Positions 1-8,886 of a stretch of 64,000 nucleotides of DNA are shown here, piece after piece (within the stretch, counting starts at the first letter, position 1; each line of letters starts with the position of its first letter). Location of the stretch: positions 1 through 64,000 of IMG/VR virus record IMGVR_UViG_3300019458_000020; one strand, written 5' to 3'. A program made the translations under genes and the position numbers. This stretch comes from a virus. Under the pieces are notes generated by a model that had not been told where the DNA came from, ran no database searches, and saw only the letters and a program-made list of their open reading frames with translations.

Positions 1-165
1 ATTAATAAAGACACTAAAAAATCATTCGGAGAATTATACAGAGATACTATATTAAAACTTGAAAAATTAAAATCAATGGGTTACAATGTAAAATACATTT
101 GGGAAAATGATTGGAAAAAATTTCAGTGTGGAATAGATAAAAAGATTAAAATACAGAATATTTAA
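1..165 (+). CDS. Homing endonuclease, C-terminal fragment (cut by window edge)
   Basis: An open frame runs from the first base to a TAA at 163-165 and gives 54 residues. The stretch GYNVKYIWENDW resembles the C-terminal end common to phage-borne VSR-like/EDxHD homing endonucleases, in which a Gly-Tyr-Asn and a Trp-Glu-x-Asp-Trp pair close the nuclease fold. It is followed after one base by the first glycosyltransferase, so the element probably lies at the upstream edge of that operon. The rest of the gene is outside the window, so the nuclease core cannot be checked. The assignment rests on the short motif only. Confidence 0.55.
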   Translation: MNKDTKKSFGELYRDTILKLEKLKSMGYNVKYIWENDWKKFQCGIDKKIKIQNI

Positions 166-166
166 A

Positions 167-901
167 ATGAAAATACTGGCATCTACGCTCAATCATAATT
201 TACCGGAGCTAACAGACAACTTGACAGAACAACTTAGACGTTCAAAATTTACTGATTATGAATTGATGATTGTAGATAATGGCTCTAAGGAACCGTTGGC
301 TAAATCCACGACTCATGTTTCTCCTGAGAATACTTTCTTCGGTGGAGGAGTAAATCTTATTCTGGATTACTTTCTTAATGATACCAACCATGAATATCTA
401 TACATTTTCAATAACGATTTGATATTTCATGGACATGGATTCCTAGAACAATCCGTTAGAGAAATGGAGGCTGCTGGTGCAGACGTTTATTCACCATCAG
501 TAATCAATATGTCTCTTGACCAATGTGCATGGAAACAAATGCATTGTTGGGGAACGGGAGGAACAAGAGAAGTGAAGTGGATAGATTTTCAATGTCCAAT
601 ATTAAGTAGAAGATTGTGTCAACACATAAAAAGTTACCCTGACCAACTTGTGTATGGATGGGGTGTGGATTTTTATACCGGAATGGTGTGTCAACAATTG
701 GGATTCAAAACCGTCGTGTCTGATGCCAATTCTATAGGTCATTTAAATTCCCAAACTTTAAAACTTAATAAGGTAAACATCGGATTAAATGATTTTTGTC
801 AACGTGCCGACGCAAATATGTTTGCATTTTTTAACAGTCAACCAGAACTTACCTCACTATTTCATCATTACAGAGAGTGGGCTAAAAATTATACATTATG
901 A
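167..901 (+). CDS. GT-A fold glycosyltransferase (family 2-like)
   Basis: A 244-residue protein with features of a family-2-like glycosyltransferase: an N-terminal beta strand and loop ending in VDNGS (residues 36-40), which in this fold contacts the nucleotide, and an FNNDL segment (81-85) in the place of the metal-binding DxD motif. It probably moves a sugar from a nucleotide donor to an acceptor in the cytoplasm. The stop overlaps the next start as ATGA, so it is translationally coupled to the methyltransferase. Donor and acceptor cannot be read from the sequence. Confidence 0.75.
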   Translation: MKILASTLNHNLPELTDNLTEQLRRSKFTDYELMIVDNGSKEPLAKSTTHVSPENTFFGGGVNLILDYFLNDTNHEYLYIFNNDLIFHGHGFLEQSVREMEAAGADVYSPSVINMSLDQCAWKQMHCWGTGGTREVKWIDFQCPILSRRLCQHIKSYPDQLVYGWGVDFYTGMVCQQLGFKTVVSDANSIGHLNSQTLKLNKVNIGLNDFCQRADANMFAFFNSQPELTSLFHHYREWAKNYTL

Positions 902-1530
902 AATTACTTACCGAAATAGCTAGAAATCACAAAACTGATAAAGGAGAAGAAGGACACGTTTATACCGAAGTCTATGATGATTATCTTTTACCAATAAGAT
1001 TAAAGGAGATGAATTTTCTTGAAATAGGTGTATTCGACGGAGAATCTATGAGAATGTGGAAAGAATATTTGCCTAATGCGAATATTATTGGTTTGGATAT
1101 TAATCCTGAATGTAAGAAACATGAAGGAGAGAAAAACAAAGTTTATATAGGTTCTCAAGTAGATGAAATGGTTTTATGGAAGATTTTTAATGAAAACAAA
1201 CCCATTTCAGTTGTAATTGATGATGGAAGTCATCGATGGGATCACGTTATTAGAACTTTTGATATGGTATTTCCTTTATTGGCACCAGGCGGCTTATACT
1301 TTGTTGAAGATTTACATACTTCTTACGCAGGCGACCCTTGGGCCGCAGGTTCAGAGACGGCTATCAATTATCTGAAGGGATTAATTGATGATGTTAATCT
1401 TCGTGGTAAATCTTTTATGGGATTGAAGGAAGTTGCCGGAAAACCATTATCATACAATGAACGTTGTATTGAGTGGGTTCATAATTACAAAAGCCTAATG
1501 GTTATTAAGAAGCGTCAAGAATCACTATGA
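898..1530 (+). CDS. SAM-dependent methyltransferase of the sugar/macrolide O-methyltransferase type
   Basis: A 210-residue class I methyltransferase. Motif I is LEIGVFDGESMRMW (41-54), an acidic ribose-binding loop follows at GLDINPE (65-71), and VIDDGSH (107-112) with GGLYFVEDLH (131-140) matches the pattern of MycE/CmcI-like enzymes that methylate sugars or small molecules. In this operon it most likely methylates a glycan hydroxyl. It overlaps both neighbours by ATGA. Methylation of a protein or nucleotide is not excluded. Confidence 0.75.
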   Translation: MKLLTEIARNHKTDKGEEGHVYTEVYDDYLLPIRLKEMNFLEIGVFDGESMRMWKEYLPNANIIGLDINPECKKHEGEKNKVYIGSQVDEMVLWKIFNENKPISVVIDDGSHRWDHVIRTFDMVFPLLAPGGLYFVEDLHTSYAGDPWAAGSETAINYLKGLIDDVNLRGKSFMGLKEVAGKPLSYNERCIEWVHNYKSLMVIKKRQESL

Positions 1531-2351
1531 TAAGTTGTGAATTCCACGGAAGACTAGGAAACAATATGTTTCAAGTCGCTGCGGCCGCGGCTTTAGCAAA
1601 AAAAGTCAATGTGGAATTTTCTGTACCAAAATACATGTTAGCAGGTCATAGAGGATCACTTCCATCCGACCTTAATGGTTTTGATTATCCATATAATTAT
1701 CACAATGATTCTGATGTAGAACATCATGAAAAAATCGGAGAGAAGGATTCCAAATTTACTGATTTGCCTATAAGGGATAACATCAAACTTTGTGGATTTT
1801 TTCAATCCAGCAAGTATTTTGATGATATTCGTGAAGAGTTGATTCAAAAATATTTTAAACCAGCAGATTGGGTATTGAAACTCTCGGAGAAATATAAAGT
1901 AAGTGATAAAAGTCTCGGAGTATGTGTAAGACGAGGCGATTATTTGATGTTACAACACAATCATTGTGTATTATCTCCAGAATTTTACCAAAATACCTGT
2001 TCTGATGTTGTTTCTAATGAGAGTATTGATTCGGTATATGTATTTTCCGATGATTTTGATTGGTGTGCTGATGTATTTAGTGAAATATCGCCCATATTTG
2101 TCAAGGATGATAAGTTTGTTCAAATGTATTTAATGACACAAATGAAACATATCATACTGGCTAACTCGACCTTTTCTTGGTGGGGTGCCTATCTCAACAA
2201 TAAAGGAGGTCGAATTTATTTTCCCGACCCTTGGTATGGCCCGGCCAACGATAATATAGATGTCAGTGGTTTGATTCTTCCTAATTGGAGAGTAACTAAA
2301 CACGAAAGAACAATTCAATCATATCTGCAACACGAAGCATTGAAAGGATAA
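1527..2351 (+). CDS. Alpha-1,2-fucosyltransferase-like protein (GT11)
   Basis: A 274-residue protein with the hallmarks of glycosyltransferase family 11. The N-terminal GRLGNNMFQ (8-16) is the family's opening motif, VRRGDY (134-139) is the donor-binding HxRRxD-type motif with Cys-Val in place of His-x, YVFSDDFDWC (171-180) is the second conserved block, and LANSTFSWWGAYL (211-223) is the third. Family members transfer fucose from GDP-fucose. No GDP-fucose pathway is visible in this window, so the donor would come from the host or from genes elsewhere. The start is coupled to the previous stop by ATGA. Confidence 0.88.
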   Translation: MISCEFHGRLGNNMFQVAAAAALAKKVNVEFSVPKYMLAGHRGSLPSDLNGFDYPYNYHNDSDVEHHEKIGEKDSKFTDLPIRDNIKLCGFFQSSKYFDDIREELIQKYFKPADWVLKLSEKYKVSDKSLGVCVRRGDYLMLQHNHCVLSPEFYQNTCSDVVSNESIDSVYVFSDDFDWCADVFSEISPIFVKDDKFVQMYLMTQMKHIILANSTFSWWGAYLNNKGGRIYFPDPWYGPANDNIDVSGLILPNWRVTKHERTIQSYLQHEALKG

Positions 2352-3062
2352 ATGAAATTAGCAATATGTCTATCCGGCCAACCAAGATTGTTTGATGTCG
2401 CCTACGAATCGTTAAAGCGATTTTACTTTCCAAAGTATGAGTGTGATGTATTCATTCACACATGGAAGGATTCGAACTATAATTCTCAGTTCTCAAATAA
2501 AGTCGTCTCGAATTCCGAAGACCTTCATGGAAATTATATCAAACTGTTCAAACCTAAAAAGGTTATGATAGAAGACCAGATTGTATTCGATAAGACCGGT
2601 ATCTCAGACCCTATATGGGGATGTAAGTTAAATTCGGTATTATCTATGTTTTACTCTGTTCAATTGTCCAACAAACTAAAATGTAAATTTGAACGAGAGA
2701 ATGATTTCAAATATGATTACGTAATGAGAATTAGAACGGATTTGTCATTACACCGACCAATTATTCCGGAAGAAATTCTTCCAAAACACATTGGTTTATT
2801 TAATTGGACTCAGGATTCCGAATATAATGAAAGAGGATTTTCGGATGTATTCTCTGTCGGACCATCAGATTTAATGGATGTATATTCTAATGCTTTTGAT
2901 TCCTTACATCACTATCTATATACGGATAATACATGGAATTTTCATGATTCCAGATTAAGAAACGAATATTTGTTACGAAGACATTTAGAAGTGAATCAAA
3001 TCTCCGTTCAACGATTTCATCATTTAGATGCACAAGACCCTAGTTTCGGAATAGTAAGATGA
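2352..3062 (+). CDS. Putative glycosyltransferase-like protein
   Basis: A 236-residue protein that begins directly after the previous stop. It opens with MKLAICLSGQPRLFD and has CDVFIHTW near residues 35-42. This pattern is seen in poorly characterised proteins of surface-glycan clusters, where a strand-turn SGQxR and a later FIHTW recur. A YVMRIRTDL segment near residue 120 could be the metal-site region of a GT-A-like fold. The operon position supports a role in glycan assembly. The biochemical function is not established. Confidence 0.6.
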   Translation: MKLAICLSGQPRLFDVAYESLKRFYFPKYECDVFIHTWKDSNYNSQFSNKVVSNSEDLHGNYIKLFKPKKVMIEDQIVFDKTGISDPIWGCKLNSVLSMFYSVQLSNKLKCKFERENDFKYDYVMRIRTDLSLHRPIIPEEILPKHIGLFNWTQDSEYNERGFSDVFSVGPSDLMDVYSNAFDSLHHYLYTDNTWNFHDSRLRNEYLLRRHLEVNQISVQRFHHLDAQDPSFGIVR

Positions 3063-3979
3063 AAACAGACATTATAATTCACGTTTTGCCGTTTGAGATT
3101 GATAGATTTGAATATCAAATACTAGAACTAAAAAAGTGCAGTTCCTTATTGAATACTGACGACCAAATAATTATTGATGCAACATTGAATATCAATGATA
3201 TGTTAATCGATTGGAAAAATTCATCCATTCCTAAAGATTTCTTTATTGACCGATTTCTTCATCTCAAAAATCTATGTGATTACGCCGAATGTGTATTTGA
3301 TGTGGATGATAAGGAAAAATGTCTAGGTATAAACGCCAAGAGAAGAAACAGTATTAGGGAACGAGCAGACAAGTGTGACTCGTTTTTGTATCTGGATAAC
3401 GATATGGTCTATCCACATCATGCTTTAAGATATGCATTAGATGCAGCAAAATTGGTAAATACAGAATATTACCTTATCTCTCCACAATCCACCCAACTAT
3501 GGGATGATTCGTGGAAGGTATTGGTCAATGATTCATATTCGAATGTAGGATGTGATAAAATCACAGAACAGAATCCATTTGAAGTCTGTTCAAGAGTATA
3601 TGGAGATATTGAAGTTGTTCCTGTAGATGGATTCAAATTCGGTGGTGGATGGTTTAATTTATTTTCATCCAAACTATTATCTTATACCGATATTCCTGAT
3701 GAATTGGGAGGATATGGATTAGATGATATGTATGTTATGCAGGCGTGCCAAATTATGAAAAGCTTCGGTATGCCCGTTCAACAGTATATATTAAAAAATC
3801 TTGTGGTAACGCAAAATTACCGTTATGGTTATCACATGCAGGATGTGTATAAGAAGTTTATACCATTCATAAATAAGAAAGAAATGTTCATAACCAATGC
3901 AAAGAACCATTATCAAATGGTGATTCAAAGATTTTGGGAGAAATGTAAACATGATATCATTCATAATCCCTACTCGTAA
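3059..3979 (+). CDS. Putative GT-A glycosyltransferase
   Basis: A 306-residue protein coupled to the previous gene by ATGA. The segment FLYLDNDMVYP near residue 118 has the shape of a GT-A metal-binding DxD site, and the later GGGWFNLFSSKLL and GYGLDDMYVM blocks resemble the acceptor side of family-2-like enzymes. The first 100 residues lack the usual family-2 opening motif, so it is a divergent member. Its 3' end overlaps the next start by 29 bases, which implies coupled translation. Confidence 0.6.
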   Translation: MKTDIIIHVLPFEIDRFEYQILELKKCSSLLNTDDQIIIDATLNINDMLIDWKNSSIPKDFFIDRFLHLKNLCDYAECVFDVDDKEKCLGINAKRRNSIRERADKCDSFLYLDNDMVYPHHALRYALDAAKLVNTEYYLISPQSTQLWDDSWKVLVNDSYSNVGCDKITEQNPFEVCSRVYGDIEVVPVDGFKFGGGWFNLFSSKLLSYTDIPDELGGYGLDDMYVMQACQIMKSFGMPVQQYILKNLVVTQNYRYGYHMQDVYKKFIPFINKKEMFITNAKNHYQMVIQRFWEKCKHDIIHNPYS

Positions 3980-5195
3980 TAATTTGCCTTACGTAAAGAC
4001 GGCAATTTCTAGCATTCGAAAATTTTATTTGGGTGCAGAAATCGTATTATTAGATGACAACTCTACCGATGGAACTGATAAATGGGTTAGCGAAACTTAC
4101 GACCCACATCTTACATATTATAAAAACGAAGGCAGACAAGTGGGACACACCGTTCTCTATGATATCGGTATTAAAATGTGTAAACATGAAATCTTCTCAA
4201 TATTTCATGCCGATATGATTTGTGGGCCTAATTATGTTGAAAATCTTCTTAAACATTTGAAGCCAGAAGGTGTAATTTCAGCAACAAGAATAGAACCACC
4301 GTTACATCCTCCCGGAAAAGAAAAAATTGTGATGGATTTCGGCATGTATCCCGGGGATTTTAAACAATCCGAGTTTATTACATTTTGTCGTGATTCCCAA
4401 GAGAATTCGTCTAATAAGGATGTAACGACAAGGGGTATATTCGCACCGTGGGCAATGTATAAAGAAGATTTCCTAAAAATCGGCGGGCATGATTCTTTGT
4501 TTTCTCCATTCCCATACGAAGATTCCGATATATTTCAACGTTTTATTTTAGCCGGATACAATATCAAACAAAGTCGTGATTCTTTTGTTTATCATTTTAC
4601 ATGTCGTGGACACAGATGGACAGAACAAGTTCAAAAAGATGATAACTTCTATAAGTTATGTTGTGCAAAAAACATGAATCACTTTATACGAAAGTGGGGA
4701 AGCTGGATAGAAAACGACGAGTTATGTTATCCAGTTATCAAACCATTCTACAACATCGGATTTGTGGTTACAAATTGCAATCTCCAATTACTCGGTGCAT
4801 TGGAACCTTGGTGTTCTACCATCTCATGTGATTGTCCAGAATGGGAATCTTACATCAAACAAGTTCAATCAGGAACTCCATTCGACTTAAAAAAGAGGGT
4901 GTTTTATAGGTCGGCTGAAATCAAGAATGACATAATTGTTCATTTTGATGCTTCGCAGTTGACACAAGAAAGATTCACATTCCTTACTCAATTACCAAAA
5001 ATACTTTTGGATAGTGGAGATTTGGGAGAAATGAAATTCGACATATTTACGTTCTTCATAAAGAGAATGCCAAGGTTGGAGTCATTGTTGATTCACAATA
5101 ACAATGAACTCTATCGTTCACGATTAATTGAAATTCCGGTGACCGACGAATATTACACCAACGAATTATTTAGAGTCTTTCAAAATACCAAGTAA
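3951..5195 (+). CDS. Glycosyltransferase family 2 with an extra C-terminal domain
   Basis: A 414-residue protein. Residues 1-230 form a classical family-2 domain: ISFIIPTRNN at the N-terminus, LLDDNSTDGT near 34-43, and FHADMICGPNYVENLL as the metal-site block near residue 86. The remainder (about 255-414) has no recognised domain and may bind the acceptor or a partner. It is the last gene of the + strand glycan operon. Its last 26 bases overlap, tail to tail, the 3' end of rmlB on the other strand, so both C-termini are encoded by the same DNA. Confidence 0.8.
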   Translation: MISFIIPTRNNLPYVKTAISSIRKFYLGAEIVLLDDNSTDGTDKWVSETYDPHLTYYKNEGRQVGHTVLYDIGIKMCKHEIFSIFHADMICGPNYVENLLKHLKPEGVISATRIEPPLHPPGKEKIVMDFGMYPGDFKQSEFITFCRDSQENSSNKDVTTRGIFAPWAMYKEDFLKIGGHDSLFSPFPYEDSDIFQRFILAGYNIKQSRDSFVYHFTCRGHRWTEQVQKDDNFYKLCCAKNMNHFIRKWGSWIENDELCYPVIKPFYNIGFVVTNCNLQLLGALEPWCSTISCDCPEWESYIKQVQSGTPFDLKKRVFYRSAEIKNDIIVHFDASQLTQERFTFLTQLPKILLDSGDLGEMKFDIFTFFIKRMPRLESLLIHNNNELYRSRLIEIPVTDEYYTNELFRVFQNTK

Positions 5196-6135
5196 CGGTG
5201 TCTTTTAAAGCTTTGTCGAATGGTGTGTGTTCAATCTTACCAAACGTGTGTTCAAAATCTGTGGTGTCGATTGCATATCTAAAATCGTGACCTTTTCTAT
5301 CTTCTACGAATTGTATTGATTTTTCTGGGTCTTTATTACACAATACACAGAGTTTTTTGACCAGGTCAAGATTTCGGATTTCATTATTTCCACCAATCAA
5401 ATACTGGCCTCCTGGCTGTCCACGTTTTACAACTTCCCAAACACACTTACAATGGTCATCGACGTAAATCCAATCTCGAATGTTTGTTCCTATTCCATAA
5501 ACAGGAACCGGTTCGTCGTTCTTCAGCTTCTTAATTGCTAGAGGAATAAGTTTTTCTGGATATTGTCTTGGACCAAAGTTATTTGAACAGTTGGTTATCA
5601 TGACAGGAAAATTGTGTGTTCTATAGAATGATTTACACAATAAATCCGATGACGCCTTCGAAGCGGCATACGGTGAATTTGGATGGTATGGAGAACGTTT
5701 TGTAAATGGCAAATCACCATCACCTAAATCACCAAACACTTCATCGGTGGAAATGTGAATGAATCTTACATCTGTTCTTCCTTTCCATAATTCCAAGAAA
5801 GTATTCAATAGAGTGAAGGTTCCGTTGATATTGGTTGTAATGAACGATTGGCCGGATTCTATCGACCTATCCACATGTGATTCAGCAGCAAAATGAACAA
5901 TTGTGTCGATGTTATATCGTTCGTATATTGTCTTCAGAAGAGATACGTCATTTATGTCTCCTTTGTAAAACTCATATCTATTACGAAGAACAAAATAGTC
6001 AGGTAAATTTTTGTGGCTTGCTGCGTAGGTGCATAAGTCAAGATTCACCACTAATTCCACTTCATCCTTTTTGGCCAAGAGATGAATAAAATTGCTACCG
6101 ATAAAACCAAGTCCCCCCGTGCAAAGTATTCTCAT
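5170..6135 (-). CDS. rmlB: dTDP-glucose 4,6-dehydratase
   Basis: A 321-residue extended short-chain dehydrogenase. The NAD-binding GGLGFIGSNF lies at 7-16, AESHVDRS (84-91) is the RmlB signature, the catalytic Thr-Asp-Glu is in STDEVFGD (T130, D131, E132) and the Tyr-x3-Lys pair is Y156 and K160. It converts dTDP-glucose to dTDP-4-keto-6-deoxyglucose, the branch point for deoxysugars. RmlA is encoded about 3.6 kb away on the same strand; the two are separated by a + strand gene pair. All catalytic residues are intact, so the enzyme should be active. Confidence 0.93.
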   Translation of the reverse strand: MRILCTGGLGFIGSNFIHLLAKKDEVELVVNLDLCTYAASHKNLPDYFVLRNRYEFYKGDINDVSLLKTIYERYNIDTIVHFAAESHVDRSIESGQSFITTNINGTFTLLNTFLELWKGRTDVRFIHISTDEVFGDLGDGDLPFTKRSPYHPNSPYAASKASSDLLCKSFYRTHNFPVMITNCSNNFGPRQYPEKLIPLAIKKLKNDEPVPVYGIGTNIRDWIYVDDHCKCVWEVVKRGQPGGQYLIGGNNEIRNLDLVKKLCVLCNKDPEKSIQFVEDRKGHDFRYAIDTTDFEHTFGKIEHTPFDKALKDTVTWYFERL

Positions 6136-6335
6136 ATATTTTTAAATTCTTTTCTAAGTTGTTTAATAGATTTATTGAATTTTGCGTTGCACTTTTGTGA
6201 ACAAAATTTAGTTTTTATTATATTTTCTGTTCCTTCTTTTTTGAATAATTTTTCACAAAAATCACATCGAATCGAAAAAATAAACACATCAGTATTTATT
6301 TGACTCTTTCTTAGGAATATCTTATTCAGTATCAT
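6132..6335 (-). pseudogene. Remnant of a zinc-finger homing endonuclease
   Basis: A 67-residue frame overlapping the start of rmlB by four bases. It holds a paired-cysteine knuckle, CDFCEKLF followed about 15 residues later by FCSQKCNAKF. The same Cys-x2-Cys ... FCS-x-x-C arrangement opens the large endonuclease at 46783-48339 and sits inside the RNR intein. No nuclease core follows, so this is most likely an N-terminal scrap left after decay of a homing gene. A short functional zinc-finger protein is a less likely alternative. Confidence 0.5.
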
Positions 6336-6415
6336 CCATCATACATATCATTTTAAATTCCGACCCACCAATAATAAAAATACGCTTGTATCATACAATT
6401 TCTATTTATTGCAAT
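6336..6415. promoter_or_regulatory. Divergent control region with candidate late element
   Basis: An 80-base gap between divergent genes. On the + strand it holds CTATTTATT at 6401-6409, seven bases before the ATG of the membrane protein; this matches the recurrent element seen before many genes here. Upstream lies a perfect dyad, TTGTAT-C-ATACAA (6386-6398), that could bind a regulator. No clear host-type -35/-10 pair is seen for the minus strand. Confidence 0.4.
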
Positions 6416-6763
6416 ATGACACTGTTATTAATTTTATCCTGTTTTATCGCAATATTTTTACTTGCTTGGTTCAAATCCGATTTCATTATTGAATACGGAA
6501 AGTTACTGGGATTATCCAAGTTATTAAAACTTCGTGAATATAAAATGAAAAAATTGGAACATGCTAATCCCGTTCCAACATATACTCAATTCTTGAGAAT
6601 GACTTATGATAACTTCTTCGTTAAATTGATTACTTGTCCTATTTGCTTAGCCATTTGGTTATCAATCATCGTAGGAATATTCTATCATCTATCTACTTTT
6701 ATTCCTGTCATTTGTATAATGTCTTTGATATTTTACGGAATTTGTAGAAAACTATTAACTTAA
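6416..6763 (+). CDS. Small integral membrane protein
   Basis: A 115-residue protein counted from the ATG at 6416; an upstream TTG at 6386 would add ten residues, but the ATG has the candidate late element at the right distance. It has an N-terminal hydrophobic segment (LLLILSCFIAIFLLAWF), a charged middle, a TCPICLAIWLSI motif with two cysteines leading into a second membrane segment, and a third hydrophobic stretch near the C-terminus. Similar Cys-Pro-x-Cys membrane proteins occur in large phages, but their job is unknown. It pairs with the next gene, two bases on. Confidence 0.65.
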   Translation: MTLLLILSCFIAIFLLAWFKSDFIIEYGKLLGLSKLLKLREYKMKKLEHANPVPTYTQFLRMTYDNFFVKLITCPICLAIWLSIIVGIFYHLSTFIPVICIMSLIFYGICRKLLT

Positions 6764-6764
6764 T

Positions 6765-7055
6765 ATGGATGTCCGTGGCGTTGGTGCGTTCTTTTATTTT
6801 TTAACCAGCAATGGATTAAATGGAGTGAGTCCAGATACGAACGCATTTATAGTATGTGTTGAAGAATATAGCCGTCTTTGTGCATGTGACAGTCCTGAAT
6901 TTAGAGAGTCTAAACAAAATAATTGTAGAGCACTCTACGAAACATGTATATCTCGGTCGGATGGATTAAAATCTATATTCTTATCCAAGACACAAGGAAA
7001 CAGGATTACTTTTTATTCCGACCACGGAAAAATACTAAAAACTTTTTCTCGTTAA
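6765..7055 (+). CDS. Hypothetical protein
   Basis: A 96-residue soluble protein with five cysteines, including a CACDSPEFRES segment, and no recognised domain. It starts two bases after the membrane protein, so the two are probably co-expressed. Its TAA shares a TTAA tetranucleotide with the stop of the convergent gene on the minus strand. Cys-rich composition suggests metal binding or a disulphide, but this is inference only. Confidence 0.6.
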   Translation: MDVRGVGAFFYFLTSNGLNGVSPDTNAFIVCVEEYSRLCACDSPEFRESKQNNCRALYETCISRSDGLKSIFLSKTQGNRITFYSDHGKILKTFSR

Positions 7056-7321
7056 TTTCCGTCTTCTGGTTTAACATCAAATATATCCGATGGAAGTTCG
7101 GAACCATCAGGTAGATGCAATTTTCCATTTTTCAATTGTTCCTTGCCAGCTTCAAGTGTTCCTAAAACTACAGCCGCACCTGGGTCATGAGTCATATAAG
7201 ATAAGAAAGTAAGAAGGTCATAATCTACCTTTTCTCCATTATGAAACATAACTAATACTTCACAATCATCCATATCTTCGGGATAACGTGTTAATGCTTT
7301 TTTAAGATAACCTAATTTCAT
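7052..7321 (-). CDS. Hypothetical protein
   Basis: An 89-residue acidic protein beginning MKLGYLKKALTRYPEDMDD, with a predicted alpha/beta pattern (EVLVMFHNGEKVDYDLLTF) and no recognised domain. It is the last gene of the minus-strand sugar operon and starts one base after its upstream neighbour. Its stop shares TTAA with the convergent + gene. The opening pattern, in which a helix ends in YPxDxxD, recurs in small proteins of large phages, but no function is known to me. Confidence 0.6.
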   Translation of the reverse strand: MKLGYLKKALTRYPEDMDDCEVLVMFHNGEKVDYDLLTFLSYMTHDPGAAVVLGTLEAGKEQLKNGKLHLPDGSELPSDIFDVKPEDGN

Positions 7322-7322
7322 A

Positions 7323-7574
7323 TTATTCGTATTTCTTTGTTTCGCCTTGTTTGAAATTTTTGAACATGACTTTCCCTTCTGCGGCTAAAATCAACATTTC
7401 ATCCAGTTCTTGAATTAAATCATTCCTTTGTATATTCAAGATATTAGTTTTCCTCGTTGCATCAGCCACATCTTTGTCTGTCTTTGACTTATCTCTCTTC
7501 AATTCTTCGAGATGCCAAATTTTTAGGTTTACTATTCCGAGTTGGTCTATTAAATTCCCGAATGATACATTCAT
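7323..7574 (-). CDS. Small coiled-coil protein, DUF4254-like
   Basis: An 83-residue helical protein. The stretch LIDQLGIVNLKIWHLEEL, then LNIQRNDLIQELDE, resembles DUF4254 proteins found beside surface-glycan glycosyltransferases in bacteria, which would fit its place in a sugar operon. The start at 7574 is preferred because GGAAAG lies seven bases upstream; the ATG at 7589 gives five more residues but has no ribosome site. Function is not known; the family match is from memory of the pattern. Confidence 0.6.
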   Translation of the reverse strand: MNVSFGNLIDQLGIVNLKIWHLEELKRDKSKTDKDVADATRKTNILNIQRNDLIQELDEMLILAAEGKVMFKNFKQGETKKYE

Positions 7575-7655
7575 AGTTTTTCTTTCCATATACCGAAATA
7601 ATTTGTCTCGGAATATAATTTGTTATCTACTCTAAAAATCCCATATATTAATTTT

Positions 7656-8885
7656 TTAATCATTTCCAATGACTTTAAATTGTGGGCATGGAACAATAAA
7701 TTTACCACCAGCTTTTATGTAATCTGATTCTCTTTTTATAAATTCCGACAAAAAATGCCACGGGAGTATAAGTAAATAATCAGGTTTAGCTTTTCTCATT
7801 TCATCTTCCGAAAAAATTGGTATATTGGTTCCAACCGTCTTCAACCCCCACTTATACGGGCTTCTTTCGGCCATACCATCAATCAGTGTATGATCCAAAC
7901 CAAAATATTGTAACAACGTGTTTCCCTTGGTAGATGCACCATATCCCCACACCGTCTTTCCGTTAACTTTTTCAGTTTTAACAAAATCAACAACTTGTTT
8001 CTTTAGATTTTCTATTTTGTAATAGAAACTTTCCCAAACAACTAATTGTTTATCACCGACATGTCCATTGATCTTTTCATGAAACAACAGAGACTCCATT
8101 CTGAAAAGACAAACGTCTCTGTATGGTTGAGTTGAAAAGTTTTCTGTTTTAAACGTATCCTTTACAACGTATATTCTGAACGACCCACCATTTACATCGT
8201 TCAATTGACAATCTATAACTCTAAATCCATTTGACTCAAGAAGGTTTTTCATATTAGTCAATGTATAGTAGTAAATGTGTTCGTGACAAATGTTATCAAC
8301 TGCCACTTGATGAATCATAAGTGGTGTGTAACTCAATTGCAAAACAAACAGACCATCATCATCCATAACGTTATATACATCTTGTAAAAATGGATTTGGA
8401 TTATCCAAATCATAAAACATTGCTATACACGTCACTACTTTTGCTTTAAGATGGCCGAATTTTTGACTTCTATATGCTTTTTCACTAAAGTAATCTTGAA
8501 CAATAACATTTGCGTGGGTTTCGGATTCTTTCTTAAATGTATCATCGGCGGGGTCTATTCCGATTCGGATTATATTATCATCCAAAAAGCTTAAAAGAGT
8601 CCCATCGTTACAAGCAATATCCAACCATACATCATTTTCTTTTAGATTAACTAAACCACAAATCGAATGAACTATAGACTTTAGTTCATTTTTCATGGTG
8701 GCATTAATTCCGGAACGATACCAGTATCTTCCATACATAGTATCCAATGGTGCAGGCTTTTCTAGTCTGACCGCCCCTAAATTATTATCATAAACAAGTT
8801 TTATTTCTTGTTTAGGATGTGCTGTTTGACCTTCTTTAATAAAGTCAGACACATGTAATTCTCCGAGTGTAAATAATTCTTTCAT
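7656..8885 (-). CDS. Sugar C-methyltransferase (NovU/TylCIII type)
   Basis: A 409-residue protein with the three-part layout of nucleotide-sugar C-methyltransferases: an N-terminal segment, a central class I SAM domain (WLDIACNDGTLLSFLDD near residue 93, then IGIDPAD), and a C-terminal domain with the signature WGYGASTKGNTLLQYF and ILPWHF. The family methylates C3 of dTDP-4-keto-6-deoxysugars. The cysteines that bind zinc at the N-terminus of typical members are absent; here the region reads LFTLGELHVSDF. It sits one base downstream of the RmlD-like gene, which supports action on the RmlB product. Confidence 0.82.
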   Translation of the reverse strand: MKELFTLGELHVSDFIKEGQTAHPKQEIKLVYDNNLGAVRLEKPAPLDTMYGRYWYRSGINATMKNELKSIVHSICGLVNLKENDVWLDIACNDGTLLSFLDDNIIRIGIDPADDTFKKESETHANVIVQDYFSEKAYRSQKFGHLKAKVVTCIAMFYDLDNPNPFLQDVYNVMDDDGLFVLQLSYTPLMIHQVAVDNICHEHIYYYTLTNMKNLLESNGFRVIDCQLNDVNGGSFRIYVVKDTFKTENFSTQPYRDVCLFRMESLLFHEKINGHVGDKQLVVWESFYYKIENLKKQVVDFVKTEKVNGKTVWGYGASTKGNTLLQYFGLDHTLIDGMAERSPYKWGLKTVGTNIPIFSEDEMRKAKPDYLLILPWHFLSEFIKRESDYIKAGGKFIVPCPQFKVIGND

Positions 8886-8886
8886 A

